Below, one piece after another: positions 1 through 7,958 of a stretch of DNA of 13,268 bases. The DNA is from RGIG8785 sp045655245. Lineage in GTDB: Bacteria; Bacillota; Clostridia; RGIG8785. The notes below the pieces were generated by a model. It did not search any database. It saw nothing but the letters and a program-made list of their open reading frames with translations, and was not told where the DNA came from. The position numbers and the translations under genes were made by a program. Location of the stretch: the NCBI GenBank assembly GCA_045655245.1, contig JAZOOX010000015.1:1-13268 (forward strand), given 5' to 3'. Each line of letters opens with the position of its first letter. The stretch's first letter is position 1.

Positions 1-14
1 AATCCTTCCCGTTG

Positions 15-51
15 AAAAAAGAGAGCACCCCTGTAGGGTACTCTCTTTTTT
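15..51 (-). terminator. Rho-independent terminator of the tRNA-Pro gene, possibly bidirectional
   Basis: Read on the minus strand, GAGAGTACCC and GGGGTGCTCTC pair around a short TACA-type loop with one G·U pair, and the stem is extended by A-run/T-run pairing on both sides. The T-run (six T on the minus strand, 15-20) follows the stem. The plus strand also ends in a T-run at 46-51, so the hairpin could also stop transcription arriving from the left. The A-run begins at the last base of the tRNA CCA, so there is no trailer spacer. Confidence 0.85.
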
Positions 52-127
52 GGTCGGGATGACAGGATTCGAACCTGCGGCCCTCTGGTCCCAAACCAGA
101 TGCGCTACCAAGCTGCGCTACATCCCG
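51..127 (-). tRNA. tRNA-Pro, anticodon UGG, CCA encoded
   Basis: On the minus strand the sequence folds into a complete cloverleaf. The acceptor stem is CGGGATG with CATCCCG (7 bp), the discriminator is A, and CCA is encoded at 51-53. The D arm is GCGC/GCGC enclosing AGCTTGGTA. The anticodon stem is TCTGG/CCAGA around the loop TTTGGGA, giving anticodon TGG (UGG), which reads proline CCN codons. The T loop is TTCGAAT on a 5-bp stem with one G·U pair. All arms are intact, so the gene should be functional. It has its own promoter about 10 nt upstream and its own terminator immediately downstream, so it is a monocistronic unit rather than part of a tRNA cluster within this window. Confidence 0.97.
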
Positions 128-137
128 ATACCCGTTC

Positions 138-166
138 ATTATACCCCAGTTTTTTGCATTTGGCAA
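138..166 (-). promoter_or_regulatory. Sigma-A-type promoter of tRNA-Pro
   Basis: On the minus strand a TTGCCA -35 box (161-166) is followed by exactly 17 nt and a perfect TATAAT -10 box (138-143). The mature tRNA 5' end is 10 nt past the -10 box, so the expected 5' leader is only a few nucleotides. The promoter lies in the short gap after the ygiQ terminator, which insulates it from the large upstream operon. Confidence 0.85.
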
Positions 167-178
167 GAGGGGTTTTGG

Positions 179-217
179 AAAAAATAAAAAAGGCTGCAGG
201 AATTATCTCCTGCGGCC
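179..217 (-). terminator. Rho-independent terminator of the smc–ygiQ operon, overlapping the end of ygiQ
   Basis: On the minus strand GGCCGCAGGA (217-208) pairs with TCCTGCAGCC (201-192) around a 6-nt loop, with one internal C·A mismatch, and is followed by TTTTTTATTTTTT (191-179). The 5' arm is made of the last ygiQ codons (…Gly-Arg-Arg-Arg) and the ygiQ stop codon TAA (205-203) sits in the loop. The mismatch is a G·U wobble on the plus strand, but the longer T-tract is on the minus strand, so it is assigned to the operon. Confidence 0.85.
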
Positions 218-2038
218 TTTTTGTTTGCCCGTTTTGGGGGCGGGTTTTTGGGTTTTGGGACGGATCAGGCAACGGGGGCCGAATCCGATCAGGTCCTGTC
301 GGTGGGCGGCAACCAGCGCCTCGTGCACCAAAGCGTAATTTTTGGGGTCTTTATACTGCAACAGCGCCCGCTGCATCGCCTTTTCATGGGCGGAGCGCGC
401 CACGTACACCGGCTTCATGGTGCGGGGGTCCAGCCCCGTGTAGAACATACAGGTCGAAACCGACCCCGGGGTGGGATAAAAGTCCTGCACCTGTTCGGGC
501 TGGTGGCGGATGTCCCGCAGGAACTCTGCCAGTTCTACCGCGTCACGAAGGGTAGAACCCGGGTGTGAGGACATTAAATAGGGCACCAAAAACTGGTTCT
601 TCCCCTCTTTTTTGCAAAGCTCCTGATAGCGTTTGGCAAAGCGTAAATAGACCTCTTTTGTCGGTTTGCCCATTAAGTTCAAGACCCGCTGGGACACGTG
701 TTCGGGGGCGACTTTTAGCTGACCGCTGATGTGATGGCGGATCAGCTCTTTAAAAAAGGTCTCGTCCTTGTCATAAACCAGGTAATCGTAACGGATGCCC
801 GAGCGGACAAAGACTTTTTTCACCTTGGGCAGGGCACGGAGCTTCCGCAACAGGGACAAAAAGTCGCGGTGAGAGACCTCTAACTTCTTGCAGGGATCGG
901 GAAAGAGACATTGGCGGCCTTTGCAGGTACCTCTCGTCAGTTGGTCCTTGCAAGAAGGGTTGCGGAAGTTTGCCGTAGGACCGCCCACATCGTGAATATA
1001 CCCTTTAAAGTCAGGGAGTTGGGTCAGCAGCTTGGCTTCTTCCAGCAGGGATTCGTGGCTGCGGCTGCGGACGCTCCGCCCCTGATGAAACGCCAGGGCG
1101 CAAAAGGAGCAGCAGCCAAAGCAACCCCGGTTGGAAGTCAGACTAAACGCCACTTCGGACAGGGCGGGAACGCCCCCCTCGCTGTCATAAGACGGGTGCC
1201 AACGGCGGGTATAGGGCAGGGCGTAAACCGCGTCCAGTTCCTCCTGTTCTAAAGGGGGCATGGGCGGGTTTTGGACCAAAAATCCGTTTTTGTGGGGTTG
1301 GATCAGGCACTCCCCCGCAATCGCGTCGATGTTTTCGTACTGAATCCGCACCCCCTCGGCGTAAGCGCGTTTGCTTTCCGAAACCGCTTCGAAAGAGGGA
1401 AGCAATATCCCTTTGGGGGGTGTTTTGGTATAATAGGCGGTGCCGCGGATGCCCGTGATTTCGGACACGGGGGTACCGTCACGAAGCGCATCGGCGATTT
1501 GCACCACTGCTTTTTCACCCATTCCGTAAATCAGCAGGTCCGCCTGGGAATCTAAGAGCACCGAACGGCGCACCTTATCGCTCCAGTAATCGTAATGGGC
1601 AAAACGGCGGAGACTTGCTTCGATACCGCCGATGATGACCGGGATATCCCCAAAAGCTTCACGGATGCGATTGCCGTAGACATTGACGGCACGGGGCGGA
1701 CGGCGGCCTGCTTTTCCCCCGGGGGAATACAGGTCGTCACGGCGGGGCTTTTTGGCGGCGGTATAGGCGTTAACCATCGAGTCGATATTCCCCGACGAAA
1801 TGAGTACCCCCAGTTTGGGGCGGCCCAGGACGGTGAAGGGTGCGGCACTTTTCCAATCGGGCTGGCAGAGCATTGCCACGCGGTAGCCCGCCGCCTCCAG
1901 CACCCGGGAGATGATGGCATGACCGAAGGTGGGGTGGTCCACATAAGCGTCGCCGCAGACATATAGGAAATCGTAAGAATCCCAGCCAAGGCGGCGCATT
2001 TCCTCCGCCGTGGTGGGTAAGAATTGCTGACGGTGCAT
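203..2038 (-). CDS. ygiQ: YgiQ family radical SAM protein (UPF0313)
   Basis: The 611-residue product begins in the way typical of YgiQ proteins, with FLPTTAEEM near the start and GDAYVDHPTFGHAIISR after it. A B12-binding-like N-terminal region is followed by a radical SAM core. The CxxxCxxC motif for the 4Fe-4S cluster is Cys306, Cys310 and Cys313, within NRGCFGCCSFCA. A second Cys-rich stretch downstream (SCKDQLTRGTCKGRQCLFPDPC) is also a feature of this family. The reaction is not established, so only family-level function can be claimed: SAM-dependent radical chemistry in the cytoplasm. The ATG at 2038 overlaps the ftsK stop by one base (TAATG) and has GGAGGG five nucleotides upstream, so translation is probably coupled to ftsK. 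The last residues are very basic (KTGKQKGRRR), and their codons form one arm of the operon terminator. The length is at the short end of the family but the protein looks complete. Confidence 0.95.
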   Translation of the reverse strand: MHRQQFLPTTAEEMRRLGWDSYDFLYVCGDAYVDHPTFGHAIISRVLEAAGYRVAMLCQPDWKSAAPFTVLGRPKLGVLISSGNIDSMVNAYTAAKKPRRDDLYSPGGKAGRRPPRAVNVYGNRIREAFGDIPVIIGGIEASLRRFAHYDYWSDKVRRSVLLDSQADLLIYGMGEKAVVQIADALRDGTPVSEITGIRGTAYYTKTPPKGILLPSFEAVSESKRAYAEGVRIQYENIDAIAGECLIQPHKNGFLVQNPPMPPLEQEELDAVYALPYTRRWHPSYDSEGGVPALSEVAFSLTSNRGCFGCCSFCALAFHQGRSVRSRSHESLLEEAKLLTQLPDFKGYIHDVGGPTANFRNPSCKDQLTRGTCKGRQCLFPDPCKKLEVSHRDFLSLLRKLRALPKVKKVFVRSGIRYDYLVYDKDETFFKELIRHHISGQLKVAPEHVSQRVLNLMGKPTKEVYLRFAKRYQELCKKEGKNQFLVPYLMSSHPGSTLRDAVELAEFLRDIRHQPEQVQDFYPTPGSVSTCMFYTGLDPRTMKPVYVARSAHEKAMQRALLQYKDPKNYALVHEALVAAHRQDLIGFGPRCLIRPKTQKPAPKTGKQKGRRR

Positions 2039-4374
2039 TATTCCCTCCGCATTAAGAGTTCGTTCAGTTCGTCACGGGTAATCAGGACCGTGCGGGGTTT
2101 ACTCCCCTCGTAAGGACCGACAAACCCGTGGTCTTCCAGTTGGTCGATGATCCGTGCGGCACGGGCATAGCCCACCTTGATTTTGCGTTGGAGCAGGGTG
2201 GCAGAGGCTTGTCCGCTTTCCACGCAGGCTTCCAGTGCCTCGTAGAACTGGTCGTCCATCTCGTCCTCGTCGTCACGGGTGTCGTTGCCCGGGATATTGA
2301 CGCCGCTTTCGATCTGTTCGATGATGTCCTGCTGATAAACGGCAGAGTAGTTTTCTTTCACGAATTTAATGACCGACTCTACCTCGCCCTCGGTGATGTA
2401 CGCGCCCTGCATTCGCAAGGGCTTGGACACGCCCACGGGGGAATAGAGCATATCGCCCCGACCCAGTAGTTTTTCGGCGCCTGCGGCGTCCAGAATGGTA
2501 CGGGAGTCGACCTGGGACGAAACTTTGAAAGCGATTCGGGAAGGGATGTTGGCTTTGATGATACCCGTAATAACGTCAACCGACGGGCGCTGGGTGGCAA
2601 TGACCAGGTGCATTCCTGCGGCACGTGCCATCTGCGCCAAACGGCAGATGTGGTCCTCCACCTCTTTGGAAGCAACCATCATCAGGTCTGCCAACTCGTC
2701 GATAATGATAACGATTTGGGGAAGTTTTTCCATGCGGGGGATGTCGAAATCGTTGTCGGTTTCCAGTTCCCCTTCCATAAAGTTCTGGTCTTCCACCTTG
2801 GCGTTGTACTCGGTGATGTTGCGGGCTTTATGCTCGGCGAACAGGTTATAGCGGCGGGTCATTTCAGAGACCGCCCAGGCAAGTGCACCTGCCGCTTTTT
2901 TCGGCTCGGTTACGACAGGGATGAGCAGGTGGGGAATCCCGTTGTACACGCCCAATTCGACCACCTTGGGGTCGACCATCAAGAGGCGGACATCCTCGGG
3001 CGAGGACTTGTACAACAGGCTGATAATCATGGTATTGATACACACGCTCTTACCCGATCCGGTAGCACCTGCGATAAGCAGATGGGGCATGGATGCGATG
3101 TCGGCGACAACGGGTTTGCCGCTGATGTCACGGCCCAAAACGAAGGACAAGGGCGACTCGCTTTCGGAGAAAACGCGGTTTTCCAGGACCTCGCGGATAT
3201 AGACGGCAGAGACCGAGGTGTTGGGGACTTCCACACCGACGGCCGCCTTGCCGGGGATGGGCGCTTCGATACGGACGCCGCGGGCGGCAAGGTTTAAAGC
3301 GATATCGTCGGCAAGGTTCACGATCTTGCTGACCTTGACCCCTGAATGGGGCTGGAGTTCGTAGCGGGTGACCGAAGGGCCGTGGCTGACCCCGATGAGG
3401 GTGGTTTCGACCCCAAAACTTTTAAGGGTCTCTACCAGTTTTTCGGCGGTCCTGGCGGTGGCTTCCTCCGAGTATGTATCCCCTTTTTCTTTGCGGGTTA
3501 ACAGGGAGACGGGCGGGAAAATATACCCCGTCTGAACAGGGGTTTCCGCGATCTCGGCGGCTACCTCGGCAGAGGTCACATCAGGGGCTTCCTCCTCTTC
3601 TTCCTCTTGTCGGAAGAGGTTCAACTGTTCGCCCTGGGGTTCTTCGGGGCGGGTGTCGGGGATATCAATCACCTCGTCACCCATGAGCTTTTTCGCGTCC
3701 TCGGTCGGTTCGACGAGCGGTTTTTCCTTCTTTCTTCGCGGCTCTTTGGGGGCGGGGGCAGAAAGTTCCTCCACTGCCTCGGCAAGACGGGCACGACGGT
3801 CTTCCATATAGGCACGACGGCCGGCGGAGAGTTTGCGATAAATCACCACCAGCGACAGGTTGGTAACCAGCATGGTAAAGACGATGACCAGGCACAAAAG
3901 GACCACGGCAGCACCCCAAAAGCCGAACAGGCTTTGGATGCCATAGGCGATATTGCCGCCCAAAAAGCCGCCGCCGATCATCAGGACCCCTTCACGGTAG
4001 AAGGTAGCGGGGGTGTACGCGTCCATCTTCCCGCCAAACAGGTGGAACAGTCCGCAGACGGAACAAAAGAGGGTAACCCAGAACAGGTATTGGTACAAAA
4101 AAGTACCGTTGTGGCGCAGGTAGTGAATCAGACCTACAAGCAACACCACGGGCAACGCCATTGCAGGCAGACCGAAAGCCCCCAGCAAGACGTTCTTCAC
4201 TGCGCCGCCGACGATCCCTGCCGATTTTAAGTAGCAACAGAGTGCCAGCAGGATGCTGACGGCAAAGCCGATGACCAAAATCAGTTCTTTCCGTTTTTGG
4301 GGATTGGCTTTTTGGGGCGGCTCTTTCATGAACTTGTCTTTTCTGCTCTTGGTTGTTTTACGGGTGGTTGACAT
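2038..4374 (-). CDS. ftsK: DNA translocase FtsK/SpoIIIE
   Basis: The 778-residue product matches the size of Gram-positive SpoIIIE/SftA-type translocases. A basic N-terminus is followed by about four transmembrane segments (roughly residues 30-52, 60-85, 91-112 and 150-178) that anchor it at the septum. A charged, low-complexity linker (about 180-285, with the run EEEEEE) precedes the motor. The Walker A motif is GATGSGKS at residues 436-443 and the Walker B motif ends at Asp559-Glu560 (VIIIDELADLMM). The last 65 or so residues form the winged-helix gamma domain that reads polar DNA motifs (SATLLQRKIKVGYARAARII). The protein pumps the chromosome through the closing division septum. The ATG at 4374 has AAAGGAG eight nucleotides upstream and lies 13 nt after the UPF0182 stop. 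The linker carries QLNLF at residues 250-254, a possible sliding-clamp binding peptide. FtsK and SpoIIIE cannot be told apart from sequence alone. Confidence 0.97.
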   Translation of the reverse strand: MSTTRKTTKSRKDKFMKEPPQKANPQKRKELILVIGFAVSILLALCCYLKSAGIVGGAVKNVLLGAFGLPAMALPVVLLVGLIHYLRHNGTFLYQYLFWVTLFCSVCGLFHLFGGKMDAYTPATFYREGVLMIGGGFLGGNIAYGIQSLFGFWGAAVVLLCLVIVFTMLVTNLSLVVIYRKLSAGRRAYMEDRRARLAEAVEELSAPAPKEPRRKKEKPLVEPTEDAKKLMGDEVIDIPDTRPEEPQGEQLNLFRQEEEEEEAPDVTSAEVAAEIAETPVQTGYIFPPVSLLTRKEKGDTYSEEATARTAEKLVETLKSFGVETTLIGVSHGPSVTRYELQPHSGVKVSKIVNLADDIALNLAARGVRIEAPIPGKAAVGVEVPNTSVSAVYIREVLENRVFSESESPLSFVLGRDISGKPVVADIASMPHLLIAGATGSGKSVCINTMIISLLYKSSPEDVRLLMVDPKVVELGVYNGIPHLLIPVVTEPKKAAGALAWAVSEMTRRYNLFAEHKARNITEYNAKVEDQNFMEGELETDNDFDIPRMEKLPQIVIIIDELADLMMVASKEVEDHICRLAQMARAAGMHLVIATQRPSVDVITGIIKANIPSRIAFKVSSQVDSRTILDAAGAEKLLGRGDMLYSPVGVSKPLRMQGAYITEGEVESVIKFVKENYSAVYQQDIIEQIESGVNIPGNDTRDDEDEMDDQFYEALEACVESGQASATLLQRKIKVGYARAARIIDQLEDHGFVGPYEGSKPRTVLITRDELNELLMRRE

Positions 4375-4387
4375 CGCAGTTTCTCCT

Positions 4388-7024
4388 TTATTCCATAGTA
4401 GGCGTTTCGGTCTCGGTCAGCAGGTGTTTTTTCCCGCTTTCCAGACGTCGGATTGCCGATTCCAGTTCGTTCAATGCGTTGCCGTAAGCGGACCAATCGT
4501 TTTGCGCGCCCGATTCCTGAACGCGGTCGAAGGACTGCACCACGGCGTCGATTAAATCTCCCATATCCAGCAGATGATGGGAGGGGGTTTCGATGAGTTC
4601 TCCCGCCTCTAACAAGGCGTTTAAGCAATCGGTGACCGAGTTGCGGACCACCGTACGTTTGCCGTTGCCCATTGCCACGGCGATCAGCCGTTTTTCCCCT
4701 GTTGCGGAAAGGCTGTAGATCGGCTCGGCGTACAACAGCGACTGGTGCACCAACACAGGGTTCACGTTCCCCCGTACCACGGTAAGCCCTGCGCTTTGCC
4801 AGGGAACCTGACGGAGCAGATACTCGGCGTTGGTGGCAAGACCTGTATCAAAGGTCTGAGGGGTCATTTGGGGCTGGGTTTCGGGGAATACCAGCAGGGT
4901 CTTTTTGCCGTAGGAGTCGGTCTCCAAATCGGTCAAAAAAACGGCGGTGACCGTGCTTCCGCTCTTATCGGTATAAAGGGTCAAAAAGACACGGCGGGTC
5001 TGTTTGTTCCCCTGTGCATCAGGGAGAGAAACCCAGGTCAAGGCGGGGTCTAAGCGTTTTGCCTCCTCTCCGTTTTGCGAGAGTTTGGCGCAATTCCACG
5101 CACTCCGGCGAAGATAAAACTGCTCCGAATCGGTTTCGTGGTACTGTTCCAACACCTGCATTTGGAGTTTGTGCAGGAGTTCGGGACCACGGCGGAGTCG
5201 TGCCACGTCATCGGGCATCGGCTCGGCGGTGAACAAAGCGGGGTAGATTTTTTGATAGGTATCGGAAATGGGTTCTGCCGCATTGCGGTAGAAGCGGACC
5301 GTTCCGTCATAGGCGTCCACCGTGACGGTTGCCACATTGCGGATGTAGTTCACGCCGTCATAGGTTTGGGCAAAGGGGTAACGATTGGTAACGGCGTAGG
5401 CTTCGGTCAGCCACAGAATCCGCCCGTCGTCGGTGACGGTAGCGTAGGGCGTATCATAGCGGAAGAAGGGCGCCAGTTTGTTCAGTCGGTCAGAGACCTT
5501 GCGGTTGAAGAGACCGTAGTCGGTGGTTTCCACCTTGCCTATCGAGGGGTTGTTGCGGTTTTTCAGCAGGAAGGCGGCACGGTTCCAAAAGGTCATCGGC
5601 ACGCCTACAGGATCTTCGGTGTCGGCAGAAAGGGTGAGTCCGTCGGTTGCCTGATTGCTGAAATAAAGCGGGGTTTGGGCGATTTCGGGCAGGGAGTTGC
5701 TGCGGGTCAAAACGGGGTTGCCTTCCATTAAAAGGACGGGGTTGCCGTCGGCATCGGTGCGGGAGGCATAGCCCATAATCAGTCCCGCTCCCGCCTGGGA
5801 AGGTGCGGCAGATTCCCTGGGTGCAACAAAGACCAGGGTCGGTTCGCCGTCAATGATGCGTTGTTGATAGCGGACCGTACCGAAGTAGTACTGTTCCCCC
5901 TCACGGAAGGGGGCTAAGGTCTCGGCAGAGGTGTCCGCCAGTTTTAAGTTGTTTAAGGCGGCAGGTGCCGCAGGGTCGGCAAACAATGTGTCCCGGGTCA
6001 GATTGCCCACTGCCGATTCCTTGTCGGTCAGCAGGTCCTCTAACCCAAAGCCGCGGCGGGTCAGGTACCAGTTGGTCTGTACGGCGGTCTGTTGCAGGGA
6101 GAAGGCGCTGGGCGCCACCACATAGGTTTCGGTTATTTTGGCGGCGGCAAAGGTGGCAAGGAGACAGACGGGAAAGACCAGCAGGGTCAAAAGCATCCTG
6201 CGCAGCTGCTTCCGCCAGAAGAAAACGGCGGCAACTGCCAGTAAAAGCAACGCCAGTACGGGGGCAAGGCGGTAGTACACGCCCCAGATATATTGCTGGG
6301 TATGCCCTGCGCCGTTTAAGCCGCCGAAGCTGGAATAGAGCATTTCCTCCAGGGCAAAGCGGTAACGGGCGATCTGCACCAAAGCAAACCCTGCCAAAAG
6401 GACTGCCAGGTGATTGAGCATTGCCGTTTCTTTTAAGAATTTACGGTTTAAAACCGAAAGTCGTGCGGCGGTAATCAGATAGACCGCCACGGTATAAATA
6501 ATCAGTCCCAGCCAGATCCCTGTGACGATGCGGATGAGTTCCAGCAAAAAGGGACGGGCAAAGACATAGTAACCGATGTCACGATTGAAAAGCGGGTCGC
6601 CGTAGCCGAAGGGGGTACGGTTCACGAAGGTCAAAAAGCTGTCATAGATTTCCCCGCCCATCAAACGTCCGCACAAAAAGGCAAAGACGAAGGAGAGGAA
6701 AAATGCCAGTAAAGGTCTTTGGAACTGTTCCATGGCATTGTCGCGGTTGGCGATGATTTTTAAGAGCATGCTGTGGTTGGCATAGAACAGGGCAAAGGTC
6801 AAAAGGAAGGTAATCCCGCCCAACAACAGTTTGGTGCGGGCGTTTTGCCAGAAGATAACGGTGTAGCCGTTCCCGATTTCCGCCAGTTCCAGATACCCTG
6901 CAAAGCTTTGAAAAAGGGTATAGAAAACCAACCCTGCCGCAACGGCGGCAAGTAGGATAATCAGTGCACGGACGGCATATCGGACATCCACGCCGTCTTT
7001 TTTGGGAAACTCGATACGGGTCAC
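4388..7024 (-). CDS. UPF0182 family large membrane protein
   Basis: The 878-residue product has about seven transmembrane segments in its first 300 residues (near 16-40, 66-83, 103-124, 155-188, 205-221, 250-272 and 277-295), followed by a large soluble, presumably extracytoplasmic, domain. Family hallmarks visible are the RDIGYYVFARPF motif near residue 150 and, in the soluble part, APFFRYDTPYATVTDDGRI with LTEAYAVTNRYPF, then VTVDAYDGTVRFY and the YPALF motif. These place it in UPF0182 (PF03699), whose members are about 900 residues; their function is unknown to me and I assign none. The start is GTG at 7024, chosen because AAAGGAGGAG lies just upstream at ideal spacing and the next gene upstream (ftsY) ends 12 nt before it. 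Its place inside an operon of SMC, FtsY and FtsK hints at an envelope or division role, but this is guilt by association only. Confidence 0.93.
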   Translation of the reverse strand: MTRIEFPKKDGVDVRYAVRALIILLAAVAAGLVFYTLFQSFAGYLELAEIGNGYTVIFWQNARTKLLLGGITFLLTFALFYANHSMLLKIIANRDNAMEQFQRPLLAFFLSFVFAFLCGRLMGGEIYDSFLTFVNRTPFGYGDPLFNRDIGYYVFARPFLLELIRIVTGIWLGLIIYTVAVYLITAARLSVLNRKFLKETAMLNHLAVLLAGFALVQIARYRFALEEMLYSSFGGLNGAGHTQQYIWGVYYRLAPVLALLLLAVAAVFFWRKQLRRMLLTLLVFPVCLLATFAAAKITETYVVAPSAFSLQQTAVQTNWYLTRRGFGLEDLLTDKESAVGNLTRDTLFADPAAPAALNNLKLADTSAETLAPFREGEQYYFGTVRYQQRIIDGEPTLVFVAPRESAAPSQAGAGLIMGYASRTDADGNPVLLMEGNPVLTRSNSLPEIAQTPLYFSNQATDGLTLSADTEDPVGVPMTFWNRAAFLLKNRNNPSIGKVETTDYGLFNRKVSDRLNKLAPFFRYDTPYATVTDDGRILWLTEAYAVTNRYPFAQTYDGVNYIRNVATVTVDAYDGTVRFYRNAAEPISDTYQKIYPALFTAEPMPDDVARLRRGPELLHKLQMQVLEQYHETDSEQFYLRRSAWNCAKLSQNGEEAKRLDPALTWVSLPDAQGNKQTRRVFLTLYTDKSGSTVTAVFLTDLETDSYGKKTLLVFPETQPQMTPQTFDTGLATNAEYLLRQVPWQSAGLTVVRGNVNPVLVHQSLLYAEPIYSLSATGEKRLIAVAMGNGKRTVVRNSVTDCLNALLEAGELIETPSHHLLDMGDLIDAVVQSFDRVQESGAQNDWSAYGNALNELESAIRRLESGKKHLLTETETPTME

Positions 7025-7036
7025 CGTACTCCTCCT

Positions 7037-7948
7037 TTATTCGTCTAATAGTGCTTTGACAAACAGCGCAGGGTCAAAGGGCTGCAAATCGTCGATTTGT
7101 TCCCCTACGCCGATCAACTTTACGGGAAGTTGCTGACGGTCGCCGACGGCAAGGACGACGCCGCCTTTTGCAGTACCGTCCAGTTTGGTCAGTACCAGAC
7201 CGGTCAGGTCTGCCGCTTCAGCAAAGAGCATTGCCTGGCTGACCGCGTTTTGTCCTGTGGTAGCGTCTAAAACCAGCAGGTTTTCCCGACTGCTGTCAGG
7301 GAGTTCCCGCTGGATGATACGGTTGATTTTTTTCAGTTCGTCCATCAGGTTTTTCTTGTTGTGCAGACGGCCTGCCGTATCGCAAATCAGGACCTCGTAG
7401 CCACGGGCGCGGGCGGCGGCAATGCCGTCAAAGACCACGGCAGACGGGTCTGCCCCTTCCTGATGGCGGATCAAATCGACTCCTGCACGGTCTGCCCACA
7501 CCGCCAACTGGTCGATGGCGGCGGCGCGGAAGGTGTCGGCGGCAACCAGCGCCACCTTCTTCCCCTGAGCGGTCAGTTGTGCCGCCAGTTTCCCGATGGT
7601 GGTGGTTTTGCCTACGCCGTTGACACCAATCACCAAAATCACGGCAGGGGCACCGCTTAAGTTTAAGGGTGCGGCGTTTTTATGCAGCATTTCGGACAGA
7701 ATCCTGCCCAATGCCGTCTTGATTTCTGCTGGGTCAGAGAGGCGGTCGGACTTGGCTTCCTCTCGCAGGCGGTCAATGATCTTTTCCGCCGTTTCCATCC
7801 CCACATCTGCCATGATCAAAAGCTCCAGCAGTTCTTCCAACAGGTCTTCGTCTACCTTGGTAAAACTGCGAAGCACTTGATTCACTTGTTCGGTAAAGCC
7901 GTTGCGGGTCTTTTTAAGGCCCTCTTTCATTCTGTCAAAAAAACCCAT
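7037..7948 (-). CDS. ftsY: Signal recognition particle receptor FtsY
   Basis: FtsY is the membrane-associated SRP receptor GTPase that docks ribosome–SRP–nascent chain complexes at the translocon. From the chosen start (303 residues) there is a short helical N domain (MGFFDRMKEGLKKTRNG…) without the long acidic A domain of E. coli, as usual in Gram-positives. The NG GTPase follows: P-loop GVNGVGKT at 108-115, DTFRAAAIDQL at 138-148, DTAGR at 190-194, and TKLDGTAKGG at 254-263. An upstream in-frame GTG (7960) overlaps the smc stop as GTGA, and an ATG lies at 7954. I prefer the ATG at 7948 because MGFF is the normal family N-terminus and GAGG (7955-7958) is spaced six nucleotides from it, whereas the two earlier starts have poor ribosome sites. 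The gene follows smc by 8 nt, a conserved pairing in Firmicutes. Confidence 0.95.
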   Translation of the reverse strand: MGFFDRMKEGLKKTRNGFTEQVNQVLRSFTKVDEDLLEELLELLIMADVGMETAEKIIDRLREEAKSDRLSDPAEIKTALGRILSEMLHKNAAPLNLSGAPAVILVIGVNGVGKTTTIGKLAAQLTAQGKKVALVAADTFRAAAIDQLAVWADRAGVDLIRHQEGADPSAVVFDGIAAARARGYEVLICDTAGRLHNKKNLMDELKKINRIIQRELPDSSRENLLVLDATTGQNAVSQAMLFAEAADLTGLVLTKLDGTAKGGVVLAVGDRQQLPVKLIGVGEQIDDLQPFDPALFVKALLDE

Positions 7949-7954
7949 GGTCAT

Positions 7955-7958
7955 CCTC
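7955..7958 (-). promoter_or_regulatory. Ribosome binding site deciding the ftsY start, embedded in the smc stop
   Basis: The minus-strand GAGG shares bases with the smc TGA stop codon (7959-7957) and sits six nucleotides before the ATG at 7948. It is too close to the ATG at 7954 and downstream of the GTG at 7960. Ribosomes ending smc would finish on top of this site, which favours reinitiation on ftsY. Confidence 0.55.

Noticed and set aside
100..555. 151-codon plus-strand open frame starting in the tRNA
   Set aside because: It begins inside the tRNA-Pro gene, crosses a terminator and then runs antisense to ygiQ.
2608..3297. 229-codon plus-strand open frame inside ftsK
   Set aside because: It is antisense to the ftsK motor domain including Walker A and B, and it has no recognisable motif of its own.
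5075..5731. 218-codon plus-strand open frame inside the UPF0182 gene
   Set aside because: It is antisense to conserved UPF0182 motifs, with no ribosome site or family signature.
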